64,000 bases of DNA from Mesotaenium endlicherianum. Lineage: Eukaryota > Streptophyta > Zygnematophyceae > Zygnematales > Mesotaeniaceae. Position 1 is the stretch's first letter, and every line of letters begins with the position of its first letter. The notes beneath the pieces were generated by a model that worked only from the letters and a program-made list of their open reading frames with translations, was not told the origin of the DNA and did no database searches. The translations under genes and the position numbers were made by a program. Location of the stretch: contig WELA01001229.1 in the NCBI GenBank assembly GCA_009602735.1, forward strand, positions 10,853 to 74,852, read 5' to 3'. This document shows positions 1 through 11,150 of this stretch, piece by piece.

Positions 1-54
<54 letters not shown>
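1..54. repeat. (AG)n microsatellite
   Basis: Perfect AG dinucleotide run from the first base of the window to position 54. Its true length is unknown because the window begins inside it. Confidence 0.95.
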
Positions 55-56
<2 letters not shown>

Positions 57-147
57 AATCATTTGGAGTTCTTTTCACAGATTGAGCTAGATACTGCACT
101 ATATCTCATTACACCATTTTCTTACATGTGACTGTCTCCAATGGCAG

Positions 148-541
148 GCCGCCTCTCGACGAGGTTGTCTACTATCCGATGAGCAGTAGCTTCATCTGCG
201 TTCCTGCTGTCTTCTTCGGAAAAGCGTGGGCACAGAAAGAGGTGGGCATACATCATGCTTACGTCTTCTTCAATGGCCAGTGCATAGAGGTACAGAAAGG
301 CATATTTGCAGCTTTAATCTGTGATAACAACGAACCATTTTGGGTCTCAGAAAAGATTGTGAAAGAATATCACATTAAGCAGGATGAGGTTAAGTACAGC
401 AGGGGTAGCACCGCAACTCTTTCCGAATAGTGTAGAACCTTTGTGGTCAACAACCCCAGCCTGTCGTTGGAAGCAAACATTGTAAAGACCAGGAAGGCAA
501 AATTGCCTCCCTACTTGACTCTGTTCTGGGGGTTGTATAGG
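148..541 (+). pseudogene. Fragment of a protein with the FFG-WA-K N-terminal module
   Basis: One open frame reads through this stretch with a single in-frame TAG at 428-430. The peptide has a conserved block VFFGKAWAQKEVG (about 209-243), a middle part rich in beta-type residues ending in FWVSEKIVKEYH, and a tail FVVNNPSLSLEANIV followed by a basic KLPPYL motif. The same order occurs in the minus-strand methyltransferase pseudogene next door and, more distantly, in the piggyBac N-terminus near 58 kb. A plausible acceptor (CAG at 145-147) and donor (GTTAGT at 542) frame it as an exon. A possible further exon starts after TTTTTTAG at about 819, but I cannot place its frame. Function is unknown. 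The fold could be a small beta-barrel reader domain, which is inference only. Confidence 0.5.
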
Positions 542-1111
542 GTTAGTCCCATTCCGCGCGGTTGTCAGTCGGATACTTCAATCCATCCGGCTGGATCCGA
601 AGCTGCTGCTAGTTGTCATAGTTCAGGGTAGTTATGCAGGGGAAGGTCCTTGGAAAACAGCGATGGCTGTAACCATAGTCCCTTGTACTGTATCGCCCAC
701 TAGTGTACAGGTGTCACTGTGTTAGATAGGTATTTAGGATCATGACTCTTCCCCCTAGGATCGAGCAGATGTAGAAGAGTTAATGAAAGTCTCGCAGCAG
801 AAGCCAGTTGTTTTTTAGTGGCCTCGTGGAAGTTGTATCACAAGAGTCCAGCACATATGAAATCACAGCTGATTATTCAATTGAGTTGGAGGACACCAAC
901 AAGCATTGAGTGTGAGGTCAAGGTTCAGCGCTTTCCAATAGGGTATTCTACCTCTGAGTTTTGTGCAGTGAATTCAGCGCATGTTCAAGTCTGGCAGCAT
1001 TCCAAATAATCGTCACTCAAATGATCACTACTTAAAGCAAATCACCCACTGCGAAACGTCACGACATACTCATTGCTATTTTAACTTCCTCCCACACAGT
1101 GGATGACGTCA

Positions 1112-3313
1112 TCAGAGGAGTCCTATCAAGCACCTGTTCTTATAGATACTGAGAGACTTGTTGCCCCTCTGCCAGTGAAGGCCGTCAATCCCCACGAGCG
1201 TGCTCACATGCTTTCGGTTACACTTGTGCTGATGCTCGCCATGTGCACTTTTCCCAGAAAGCCACGTGTCGAAGGCAGCTGCTAGCGTGTCACAAGTAAG
1301 ATGACCCAAGTCCTTCTTTACTCTAATCTCCTCCTCCACAAAGTGGCCAAAAGGCAATGCGCACCTCAGGGCACCACAGTCGTCTGTCACGGGCTTTAGC
1401 CTTCCAGTAGACAGCAGGTTCAACGAGGCCTACTGTTTGTTCGTGAGGCCACCCTCGACTCGTGGCGGAGCGCAGGGCTCATTGCGTGTGGACAATGCAT
1501 CGATGGCCGCCTGGCAGAGGGACGCACGACACGTCGCCAGCAACGCGTGTCTCAGGGGCTGTGCTAGGCTTCCAATGCTTGCCCACTCCTTGTCACACCG
1601 CAGCCGATTGAACCACCGCACGAGTTTGCTCTTAGCGCACTTTTGTTCCTCGATTGACCTGTGCACGAGAGAACCGGGTATGGGAGCAATGGGAGGTGCA
1701 TCTACCAGCGCCGACACGTGGATCGCTTGATGTATCCTAAAATCACCAGTCTGTATCTGCCAGGCAGCCTTCGACCAGGTGGCCACCTCGTGCAACGGCG
1801 GGTCCTTGCTGAAATTGTACTTGTCTTTGTAGGCATGAGATATTCTACTCTCAATCCATGCCGAAAGACCTACCGGAAAGGCATTACCAAAGTGGTAAAG
1901 CTGACGCTTTGCATGGGCCATACAATTTGTCCAGCCAATTAGGAATCCTTGCAGGGTCTCTATGTCCTCCACGCCTAGCACCCGGAGGCGAGAGGTGCGG
2001 CCCACCTCCTCTGCCACGACGAGGAGGTTGGAATTCACGCACGTAACTGTCAGACAGAGGCCGTGTCTCTTGTAGGGCGATGCCTCATTCAATCTCAATA
2101 CCCACTCTCCCTCGTACTCTGTCTTCTCCACCAGGTTGTGATGGGCACAAATGCATATTTCTGTTTGATTGCAAAACGCGCGAGGAGTCAATAACAGGTC
2201 ACGCGGATCTCCTCAGCGCTTGGCAAGAATGACGACCCGCTCCCTAGCTTGGGGCTGTCCAAAGGACAGGCACTGCACGGTTTTGTAAGCCCAATTGTAA
2301 CCCAAGGCGTGCAGATTGTGAGCAACATGGGATATATAGGGAGTCCCACTCTGTGTTTTTCTCGTGAGCAGCCCCGGGACATTCTCCAGGATGACGATAG
2401 GCACTCTCTGCTGTTCTAAGAGGCGCCACAGGTGTACAATGAGACTAGTTCAATACAACGACGCAACCTCCCCGCCTGTGTTACATCTCGTCGACACATC
2501 CTGGCAGGGAAAGCCCGCCAGGACAAGGTCAATGCCTGGGGGAAGACTGCCCATGATCAGTACATCCGAATGGACTTGAACACCAGGAAAGTGCTCCCTG
2601 AGGAGGGCCTGACAGTGGGGATTACTTTCAACAAAAACAAAGACACATATTTCGTGCCCCTGGACGTGGAATGGCAAGTCGAAGCCACCTATACCAGCAA
2701 ACAGACTGCACACTTTCAGGGGTACTCTTCTTTGCCGTCTCTCTTCAGGTGAAACCATTTGCCCAACAAAGTGGGGCGGTACACGCATGGCAGACAAGAA
2801 TTACCAAGAGCCCAAGCTTAGCTTAGTGCAGTGGACTATTGTGCCAATATCTGGTGGGTAGTCATAAACACCACTGGTAATAAAATGGGGATGTAGGAAG
2901 CTGGGTAGTTTACAGCGCCTAATAACCTCTATACTGGCATCACTGTGCAGCCTAGGATTCTTGAAGACAAAAGCATCTACGTAGTTGTGTAGATCATATG
3001 TGCACTCAAAAGTAGCACGCAATTTAACTGTGGGTACGTGATATTGTGACACACTATTCTCGTCCACCCAATAACAGTCGCCTTCATTTCGCTCGCCATG
3101 GCGGTGGAATATGGCTCCAAAGATATGCAGCTTTACCTCCAAGCACAAGCCTTCATAGAAGATAGTGTCAGCCTGCCCGCCATGCTTTTGGGTCGCCCAG
3201 TCCTCTCCGAAAAAGCGGCCGGGAAGGCGAATGTAGGATGCTGCCATCTCGAATGGGGGCCTGAAGGGAGTGTAAGACAAACATAACATGAGTAGCTTCA
3301 GGGCAGGTGTCAT
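1112..3313 (-). pseudogene. Cytosine-5 DNA methyltransferase, four nonsense codons
   Basis: A single minus-strand frame of 734 codons without any frame change, broken by TAA at 2801-2803, TGA at 2450-2452, TGA at 2213-2215 and TAG at 1430-1432. It begins with the module RFFGEDWATQKHGG (about 3186-3220). Methyltransferase motifs follow in canonical order: motif I SLFAGIGGFDLPF, motif IV AGFPCQDVS with the catalytic Cys, motif VI ENVPGLL, motif VIII QARERVVIL, then ETLQGFLIGWT and motif X FGNAFPVG. About 240 residues of unrecognised C-terminal sequence follow. ATGs exist at 3313 and 3247, and a good acceptor (TTACACTCCCTTCAG) precedes the second, so an upstream exon is possible. The family transfers methyl groups from S-adenosylmethionine to cytosine C5. 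All four stops could come from CAA, CAG or CGA by C-to-T change. Intact genes in the window use the standard code, so I call this a pseudogene. Confidence 0.8.
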
Positions 3314-4338
3314 ACGTTCAGGTTGAAGATCCGCTACTTAATCAGATGAATACGTGCCATGTTTGCACAAGGGTGGCACAAAAAACCAACAAATTTGCCT
3401 TGTTTCATCATTATATCATGCCACTTATGGCCTACATTCACCTCCAAAGCACAGGTGAATTACAATGTACCTCTCGGGATGTATAATCATCCTCTTCTGT
3501 GGGCGGGGCGTCGCATAATAGACCGTCATCTTCCTCTTTCGTAGGCGGGGCTTCCTAAGGTCCATACCAAATCAGAGGAAATAGGATGAAGAATGTTGCA
3601 GATACAGTGTGTGCATGTAGTAATACACTATTCACATGGGAGGGAAACTCCCTTCGAGAATTCGGATGCAATAGCGCCCAAAATTCTTTGATACCTGAAA
3701 AAAGCGACCTGAAATCAGAATGTCAAGATGAGTGTATTGGATTATCGACCTTTAAACAAATAAATATGTCTCGATAGATAACTATAAGCGAACGTGGAAA
3801 ATCTAGTGAAAGGATTTCAAATATCCGAAAAATTAGCGCCAGTTTCCCCCCCATGACTATTCACGACCATTTGTGTAACCACTTCCTCGTGGAGCCGCAC
3901 TCTGTCATTGAAATCGTCGAACGTCCCTCGTCGACGAATTAGTATGCGCCAACGACAATGACGCTAACATGGAGGTGGTTGTTCGACGGCAGGCGTCAAG
4001 GTAATACGTCAAGACCACGTCAAGAACACTCACTGTGTTTCCCCACGTTGTACATGTCGGTACACCCAGATGACGAAGTGTACGGCGAAGCACGCGTGGT
4101 TGCTTCACGTCAAGACTAACCGTTGTGTTTCCAAATGACGAAGTGTACGGTGGTACCTGGGCGCGTTCGCGGATTTATTCGCAGCTGATACAATCAATAA
4201 ATCAGGTACGGTACTGTACTCCCACCGCAACTCAGAGCACTCCGGCAACAGAAATGGCTGCGTAATGAGGCATCTCTTGCTGATCTATCTCGCACAATGG
4301 CAGAGTCAAAGTCGGTTGACGGGATTGAAGTGTTCCTG
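3314..4338. other. No recognisable gene
   Basis: I see no conserved ORF. Two GGCGGGG boxes lie near 3500 and 3545, and a C-run is at about 3846-3852. The stretch 3900-4160 repeats short phrases such as GACGAAGTGTACGG (twice) and may be the decayed end of a transposon. Confidence 0.4.
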
Positions 4339-4619
4339 AAATGGAGGGTGTAAGAGCTCATATAACCAATATGTTGGAAGACGTCAATGAGGAAATTCGG
4401 GATTTAGAGCTGATTATTATGGTTAATAGTAGCTTGCTATAGGCAAGAAACAAATTGCTTGGAGTAGATTTCAAGGAACACGTTAGGCGGCAACTCGAAG
4501 ATGCACAAATGAGCAAGTTGTTTAAAGACTGGCAGAAGGATGACAAGAAGGATAAGGAGCAAATGACGTGTCTTTTAGACAGGAGGAAGCAGCATGAAGA
4601 CAAAATTACGGCCTTATAA
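4339..4619 (+). pseudogene. Degraded coiled-coil ORF
   Basis: The plus-strand frame from ATG 4339 encodes about 93 codons of charged, heptad-like sequence (NMLEDVNEEIRDLEL, then KDWQKDDKKDKEQ), with one internal TAG near 4440 and a TAA at the end. The frame just upstream also looks protein-like (LRNEASLADLSRTMAESK) but is offset by one base. I do not recognise the family. It could be the dimerisation tail of a transposon-encoded DNA-binding protein. The minus-strand ORF over the same bases is a shadow. Confidence 0.3.
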
Positions 4620-5853
4620 TATTATACATAATATTAGGCAGACCAGGCAATGCAAGTGAGCAGTGAGGTGGAGCACACAAACGATGCATAGTGGGTGATG
4701 AATTCAATGGAGATTCCACATACAGCAAAAGTAACAGCTTTGCCTTAGTATGAGGCAGGATAGATGTATGTTAGAGAGACGAGTGAGGTGGCCTCATACA
4801 TTGTATAGGGGATTATTCTCCACATGGATGATAGCAAACCAGTATACATAGGTTCGTGTGTGCGCATTAGCTGTGTATTCAGGCAGTCGTGGGCTTGCAT
4901 TTCATCCACATTTATTTTTGAAGCTTTCATTATGAAAGAATGCCTTTCAAACGGAGTGGCAACATCTTAAACAAGCTGTGTGTGCATGTAGAAGAAGCAG
5001 TACATAAGGTGTAGGAAAACTTCATTCATATCAATCTACATACAGCTTGCGCAACTCCTCACCATTGCCAGATGTATAAGACCTGTTCAATCTTACTGGG
5101 TATTGCACTTGCACTTTTCACTACTATCACCATCTAAGACTCTGGCTATTGTGCTATGTACACCTTATGTCTCATCTTCTATTTCATTATCTCATCCTGT
5201 ACACATGGCTCCGGCCTATCTTGCCCCTACTCAGTAGGCCCCATTCTATAAAACATCACTGACGATCAAGCCTCATCGAGTTGAGCAACAGCGACGTGGA
5301 CGAGTGTGCAGCGCACACATAAATCTCTTCAAGTTGAATTCTTGTAATAATTTGGTGAATATGGGTCCTAATCCGGTCCTGAGCACCTCCCCAGCAACCA
5401 ACATGTCAGTCGATGACTTCACACTCAGTATGCTTGTGTCCAAAAACTTATGCCTGCTCTAAGCATCAACAACAGATGCACATGAATGAAACATGGTTGG
5501 CACTTGCGTGCAAATGCCGCGACGCACCTTCCATATACTTCTTTATATAGTCGTCAACTTGGCCATACCACTCCGGTTGCTCCTGGGAAGTATTGTGAGA
5601 GGCTGCCGCGGATAATGAAACATAACACGGTAAGACGTTGAGTGATTCCATAGGTACCATGCGCGGATTATTTTGTCCACCTGTACAGAGGAGGGATGTG
5701 AGGTTACGCTTGGGTTACGCAAACTAGCAATATAATGAGACAGGAAGTCATGTTGAGGTGTGCGCAGGTGCTCACCTGTGGGGGCCCTCTCATCACGCGC
5801 AACTGATTGCTGAGACCTCCTAACTACCAGTATCGAACACCTTTCACCTCTCC

Positions 5854-6090
5854 TCAGCACCGCCTCAGGAATTCAACGGCTGGACCTTCCACCGCGCCTA
5901 CAATGCGGCACGTATTCTTTGGAGACCGTCCCCTAGGCTTCTTGGGTCCAGAGCTGGGGTCCCCCTCTTGTGGCCATGACGTTGGGGGCCTCCCCTTCCT
6001 CTTCTTTTTGCTCTCTGCACCAGTGGGGCCTTGTCCCCCGCCATTGTTTGCTGCACACATGTTCAAAATGACACATATGCTCACTATCAC
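5854..6090 (-). CDS. AT-hook-like basic ORF, possible exon
   Basis: A short minus-strand ORF with two AT-hook-like patches, KKKRKGRPP and KKPRGRSPK, in a Gly/Pro-rich setting. AT-hooks bind the minor groove of AT-rich DNA and are common in transposase-associated proteins. The next minus-strand ORF (5543-5860) overlaps it in another frame, so there may be an intron or a frameshift. I do not recognise a whole protein. It may belong with the coiled-coil exon at 6550-6930, since both are on the minus strand. Confidence 0.3.
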   Translation of the reverse strand: MIVSICVILNMCAANNGGGQGPTGAESKKKRKGRPPTSWPQEGDPSSGPKKPRGRSPKNTCRIVGAVEGPAVEFLRRC

Positions 6091-6549
6091 CTACAACTCC
6101 TGTTCATATCTGGCTCCATATGCGATGGCAGTGCACGAGGTTGCGAGGCAAGATAACTTGATCACGTGCATGGAAATTAGACAGCGATAAACTGCAGCCA
6201 CTCACCGCGTGCCATGAAATGTGCAGCCCCTCCTCCCTGTACATTGCATATGTCTGCATAAATGACACAAGCACACAAGCACATCAAGCACGTCTCCATC
6301 ACTAATACACAAGATCCAATTCAGTCAAGACTCTTCAGTACTAAACGTAGACAAAAAAGAGCGAGTAAAAAAGATAGGCGGTAGATCTCACTTTTGTGAA
6401 TGTGATCCACAAGGCGATTATAAAGCAACAAACTTCAAAACCATGCTTCCTAAACTCTTACATTTACAAGAAGCTCATGTAAATATTCTATTGTCTACCT
6501 TGAATTAATTGTGCCACCTTCCAGCTAAGGCAGAGACTAGTAAACTGTA

Positions 6550-6930
6550 TCAACATGCACACTCTGTGAAACCAAGTTGCTGGGGTCTCGTACCCTGCGT
6601 GGCGACTCGGGCCCTGGCAAGCAACTCCTGGCACCTGCTCGCCGCGTAGCTTCCCTCCACGTGGTTACAGTGAAATCCGAGATAAAGATCCAATGCATCT
6701 TGCTTGATGACACTCAGCTGTCGACGGCAGAACCTCCCCAATTCAGCCGTAAGACAGCGACGGTGCTCTAACAGCCCTCCTTTTTCCTTGTCCAGCTCGC
6801 CTCCCACCTCTTCGAGTTTCGCTCTTTCAAGTCGAAGCTCCACTTGCAGCCGCATGCTAACAATGTCATGCTCCTTCTCTGCGCGCTCTCTTTTGTCCAA
6901 CCCAAGACTTTCGTCACGACTCTTCCTTAG
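6550..6930 (-). CDS. Coiled-coil ORF, possible exon
   Basis: The minus-strand frame contains a long heptad-rich helix (ERAEKEHDIVSMRLQVELRL, then AKLEEVGGELDKEKGGLLEH) followed by a less charged tail ending at 6550. The frame is open upstream to about 6930, past the TTG at 6900, which argues for an exon rather than a start codon there. Length, charge and the AT-hook ORF downstream on the same strand fit a transposon accessory protein with DNA-binding and dimerisation parts. No catalytic domain is visible. Confidence 0.3.
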   Translation of the reverse strand, partial: LRKSRDESLGLDKRERAEKEHDIVSMRLQVELRLERAKLEEVGGELDKEKGGLLEHRRCLTAELGRFCRRQLSVIKQDALDLYLGFHCNHVEGSYAASRCQELLARARVATQGTRPQQLGFTECAC

Positions 6931-6934
6931 ATAA

Positions 6935-8214
6935 TAATTTGCTAATTATTCTAGGTCTGAAACAGTGGAACCCATCTTGCCTCAGTTGGTGTCAACAACC
7001 TCCGCCGTTTGAAATGCTCACAGTGGGAGAATTATAGAAAAAGGCACGCAATTGCGCATCAATACCACACTTCCCACACTTTATTCCGTAAGCACAAATG
7101 AGCAATTTCTTAATCTCGAAAAGGCTTTGTGAACCACGAATGATCCTCATTGGACACATCGCGTAAGAAAATAAAGAATAATAAGCTTGCATGGGGAAAC
7201 ACAAATGCTCCTCTAAATCGTGCTCAAGATTTTCTTACTCCAAAACTCATAGTCGTCAAACATCATTTTGCACGAAACAGCAGGTGCATGGCTCAGCATG
7301 TGTTTGTCCAATAACCTCCACACGTGTTAAGATACATGCAGCTCATTGGATACATGCATTAAGAAGAAGGGACGGCAAGAGAAGAAATAAGATGTCGAGG
7401 AGCCTATGTTTCTCTTATCTCGTGAAGGTCTCCACCAAGTGCCATGCAAGAACTTTGGCTATTGTCGTCATACCATGTATTTTCGCAAAGGCTGTGCCTC
7501 ACGTGAGCTTAGATCATCTTTATAGTCGGCACTGGTCGGCACTTGCTCTCTGCAGGTATGGCGTACGGGCTCCCCCCTAAACGTCAAAAGCGTACGACGT
7601 TCGACAACAACAAACAACATTTGACACTTCCAGTGACTACGTTTTTAACCGCCACCTTAGTAACGACACGCCACACATGACGAATGTCATAGTGGAGGCT
7701 CAAATAGTGTCGCGAATTAGTTCAACGACGCAAACTACCATTCAACTAAGAGATAATGCTGGATGTTGAGGTGAATCACAAAATTGTATCATAATCTCCA
7801 AATAATGATGCCAACCATTCCGAATTCGCGACTGCGAATCGAGAGTGGAAGACATATAGCAACGTGTCAGCCGCAGACGGCCGGAAAACACAGCAAATGA
7901 TTACAAGTTCCGTTTTGCTGTGGATCGGCGAGGAGCGCCGGAGAATTTTGCTTTCCATGGACAGAAAAATCCATTTGAGGCCTCAAATGGAACAAAATCC
8001 ATTCGAACGGGCCAATTCGGCTCGAATGAAAATCCATTTGGTAAAGTGGTCAAAATGGAACGGTCTAGCCCATGTCCAATGTCAAGGTGTGGTACATGAG
8101 GTAGTTTTCCCATGTATTGGTATATGTAATGGGGAGTATGTCCAGCCATTAAATCACTGCTGTCTCAAAAGGCCAGCCCCCCATAGCTAGTAGATAGTAA
8201 GTTCCGCACCATCT
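6935..8214. other. No recognisable gene
   Basis: Only short ORFs without conserved features. Between 7960 and 8050 the words AAATCCATTTG and related sequences recur, suggesting local duplication. Nothing else is supported. Confidence 0.4.
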
Positions 8215-8978
8215 CGTCGACTTCCCCCTAGGCTACGCATAATTGACTTGTCCAACTTATGATTATTTCTGCCAAAGGCTTGTAAATGGGTTGAGTGATT
8301 GGATGTGTTAAGATATACCTGGTGGAGCATTCCCACCCTTTTTATCCCTCATCCATCAAAATGACAACCCTCCAGAGCTTATATCCAATTAGTTGCGTTT
8401 TTTGTCGTCGACTTCCCCCTAGGCTACGCTGAACTCACAAGTCACTCTTATGAGTATTCTTGCCAAAGGCTTGTAAATGGGGTAAGTGATTGAATGAGTT
8501 AGATACATTTGGTGGAGCATTCCCACCCTTTACATCCCTCATCCATCAAAATGACAACCCTTTATAGTTCAGCCAGTTAGTTGCACTTTCTAGTCGTCGA
8601 CTTGCCCCTAGGCTACGCTGTACCGACTTCTTACTTTTGTGAGTATCCTTGCCAAAGGCTTGTAAATGGGGTGAGTGATTGGATGTGTTCAGATATATTT
8701 GGTGGAGCATTCCCACCCTTTTTATCCTTCATCCATCAAAATGACAACCCTCCATAGCTCAACCAGTTAGTTGTGCTTTTTAGTCGTCAACTTCCCCTTA
8801 GGCTACGCTGTACAAACTTGTCACTTTTGTGAGTATCCTTGCCAAAGGCTTGTAAATGGGGTGAGTATGTCAACTTCATTATGTATATACGATGGATCAT
8901 TTCCACCCTCTACATTCCTCATCCATCAAAATCACAGTTTTCCATAGTTTAGCCAGTTAGTTGCGTTTTATGTCGTCG
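8215..8978. repeat. Four-copy tandem repeat, unit about 190 bp
   Basis: The word CGTCGACTT (CGTCAACTT in the fourth unit) followed by CCCCTAGGCTACGC recurs at 8215, 8406, 8595 and 8785, and a fifth CGTCGA at 8974 marks the end. Spacings are 191, 189, 190 and 189 bp. Each unit also holds GCCAAAGGCTTGTAAATGGG, GGTGGAGCATTCCCACCC (with variation) and CATCCATCAAAATGACA. Units have diverged by scattered substitutions. No ORF runs through the repeat. It looks like a small satellite or minisatellite. Confidence 0.85.
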
Positions 8979-9604
8979 ATAAGTGTAGATATTCCTCAAG
9001 AAGCGATGAATATCAAGAGTAGATCAAGCGAGATGAAAACTCATCGAGGGTGGAAATAATCTTCAAATTCGTGTGAAAATCTGAAAATGCTCGTAAGATT
9101 TAACAATAATGCCACGTACTGCCACGTATAACCAAAACATCCACAATTTGCCATTGAAGAAAATCTTGCTATACATCCAATCATATTCAAACAAATCACC
9201 ATATATCACACTTCAAGCCACTTCATGCCACTTCAACAACCTTCACATGCAAGAATAAATCGACACACACTGACACATACTCACATGTGACAACTCATGC
9301 CACTGGCGTCAACGTACGTCGACGTCTCTCGACATAATATTACATAAGTAGACAAAATCAACTTAAACAGACAAAAACACAACAAAACACTGCGAACTTT
9401 GTTACAATGAAAGCATTTGCACATGAATTGTTGAGAAAAAGCGTAAAATACAACAATTTTGGAGGTGTAAGCGCAAAAAATTCAGATTTTATGAAAACGT
9501 GCACAAGAAATAACAAATAGTTGATTTGGAGCGCCAAATAACGCAAACAATCGATTTCGAGCGTAAACCGCCAAAATATTTGATTAAATCGCAGGCAATG
9601 GCCG
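8979..9604. other. AT-rich spacer before Element 1
   Basis: AT-rich sequence with short words such as GCCACTTCA repeated near 9215-9240. No gene or transposon end is recognised. Confidence 0.4.
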
Positions 9605-10773
9605 GCAGTGTTGTCGCGACTGCTATCCACTTCACGTTGCCGCACGCGCGGCGCAAGTCACGACCGCCCAGGTACGGGAAGTCAGCATTGACTCACCGAC
9701 CAGAGGACCGAGATATCTCAGTCAGCGGTCATGTTGAAGTTGTTATCCTTGTCAAAGTGGTCACGACTCGTCAAACCCACACCCAGGAGTGGATGGGGAT
9801 AAGGACAGAGTAGTTAGCCGAAAGGCTAGGGGCATGGAACCAGCAATGAGCCAGCCCAGCGAGTGCCAAGAAAGGTACTGATCAATCGGCTATCTAAGCC
9901 AAGTACAGCAGGGATGTTGCAAAGGGCGTTGTGTGCCGCCTCGGCCAGACCCTCAGGTGACTAGTCACGGCTTGAGCGTTCATCCTAAACGCTGCCAGTC
10001 TGCCACATAGGCGTGATTGTCAGCTGAAAGGCTAAGCGGTCACGCGCGACAATCCCAATGCATGCATGCATGCTGAATGATAACTCCTAAGGACAGTGTG
10101 TGGTTCCTGTGAAAGGCACGAGTCTTGCCTGAAGCTGCCTCATTCTTGCTCGCATCGTTGTCAAAGGAAGCTGAAGAAGCAGAAGGAGGGCAAAGAAGAA
10201 GGAGTTCCCAAGGCCATAGAAGAGCCGGGGCGCCACGCTTCTATCGACGCTGGAAGATTTCTTCCTAAGTATATCATAGAAAGGTTAGACCTCAGGAGTT
10301 CCCAAAAAAGGATCTCGCTGGTAGAAAGTAGAAAGCTGCAGAATAGAATCTGCTAGAAGATTAGCACAGATTTGGGTCAAACGCCGCAAGCGTGCGAGGA
10401 TCACTTAAAATGGTGAGTGCTGTGTTAGTTTCCACGTTCTCAGAAGTCTCGATTGTCGAATTGCTGATAGCAAGAGTAGTATTAACAAGTAAAGCTCTCA
10501 GTGAAGAACTGAGTGAGCCCAGCCAAGCAGTGAAGAGTTGTTAAGGCGCGGTGTTGAGCGAAGAGCTCAAACCAGGCCCGCATAGATGTGCAATTCAGAG
10601 TTTTGTAAGCTGTGACTTGTGGAAGTTAAGCGAAAGCCTTGAAGAGCAATTTTCTCTGAATTTGACATTGCCTGTTGAGCTGCTTAGACGTGATTTCTGC
10701 AAACTACCAACTTGTTCATTGTGTAAATCCTCAACTTGGGCGAAAGCCTGTGTGGAAGTAAGACGCTTCTGTC
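9605..10773 (+). repeat. Element 1 left LTR, missing its first 290 bp
   Basis: Closely matches 29140-30380 but lacks the part equivalent to 28849-29140. Relative to the right copy it also lacks about 70 bp near 10090, with TAAG microhomology at the break. Similarity to the right LTR stops after TTCTGTC at 10773. The primer binding site is not obvious downstream. Confidence 0.75.
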
Positions 10774-11150
10774 CTACTTGTGAGAACTTGGTTGATTGGT
10801 TCAGGTGAGCAATAATTCCCAAGTCAGTTAGGGATTGAGGCCTGTGAAGGCTGCCGGTGTTCAACCTGGAAGGGGACCCGGAGAAATTCAACTGTAAATG
10901 CGATTGAGGAGTAAAAGACTTTACCACTCTGTGGAGCCTGCACAAAGGTTCTGATTCTAGCCAAAGTCCACGAGAAAGTGAGACGTCTGAGCATACTGAC
11001 AATCGGTGGAGTGAGCAACCGTCGAGAGACGAGTCTCGTCATAACTCCGCAAGCGATGAGAACCCAGATAACACACGAGCCTTTGAACCTGATTTGGACA
11101 GAGAGCAAGACGTGTGGGGAAGAGTCAGTGAGTCCTGCTCACCGTTCAAA

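Noticed and set aside
1112-3313. Alternative genetic code or general stop readthrough
   Set aside because: PMS1, the amidase-like gene and Element 3 are free of internal stops and end with ordinary TGA or TAG, so the standard code holds. Readthrough in single elements remains only a side option.
3900-7740. A DNA transposon with inverted ends at about 3.9 and 7.7 kb
   Set aside because: The two ends share only loose GTTGTT/CGACG-like words in inverted orientation and no clear target duplicate.
8215-8978. CRISPR-like array
   Set aside because: Units are 190 bp and repeat along their whole length; there are no short repeats with unique spacers and the genome is eukaryotic.
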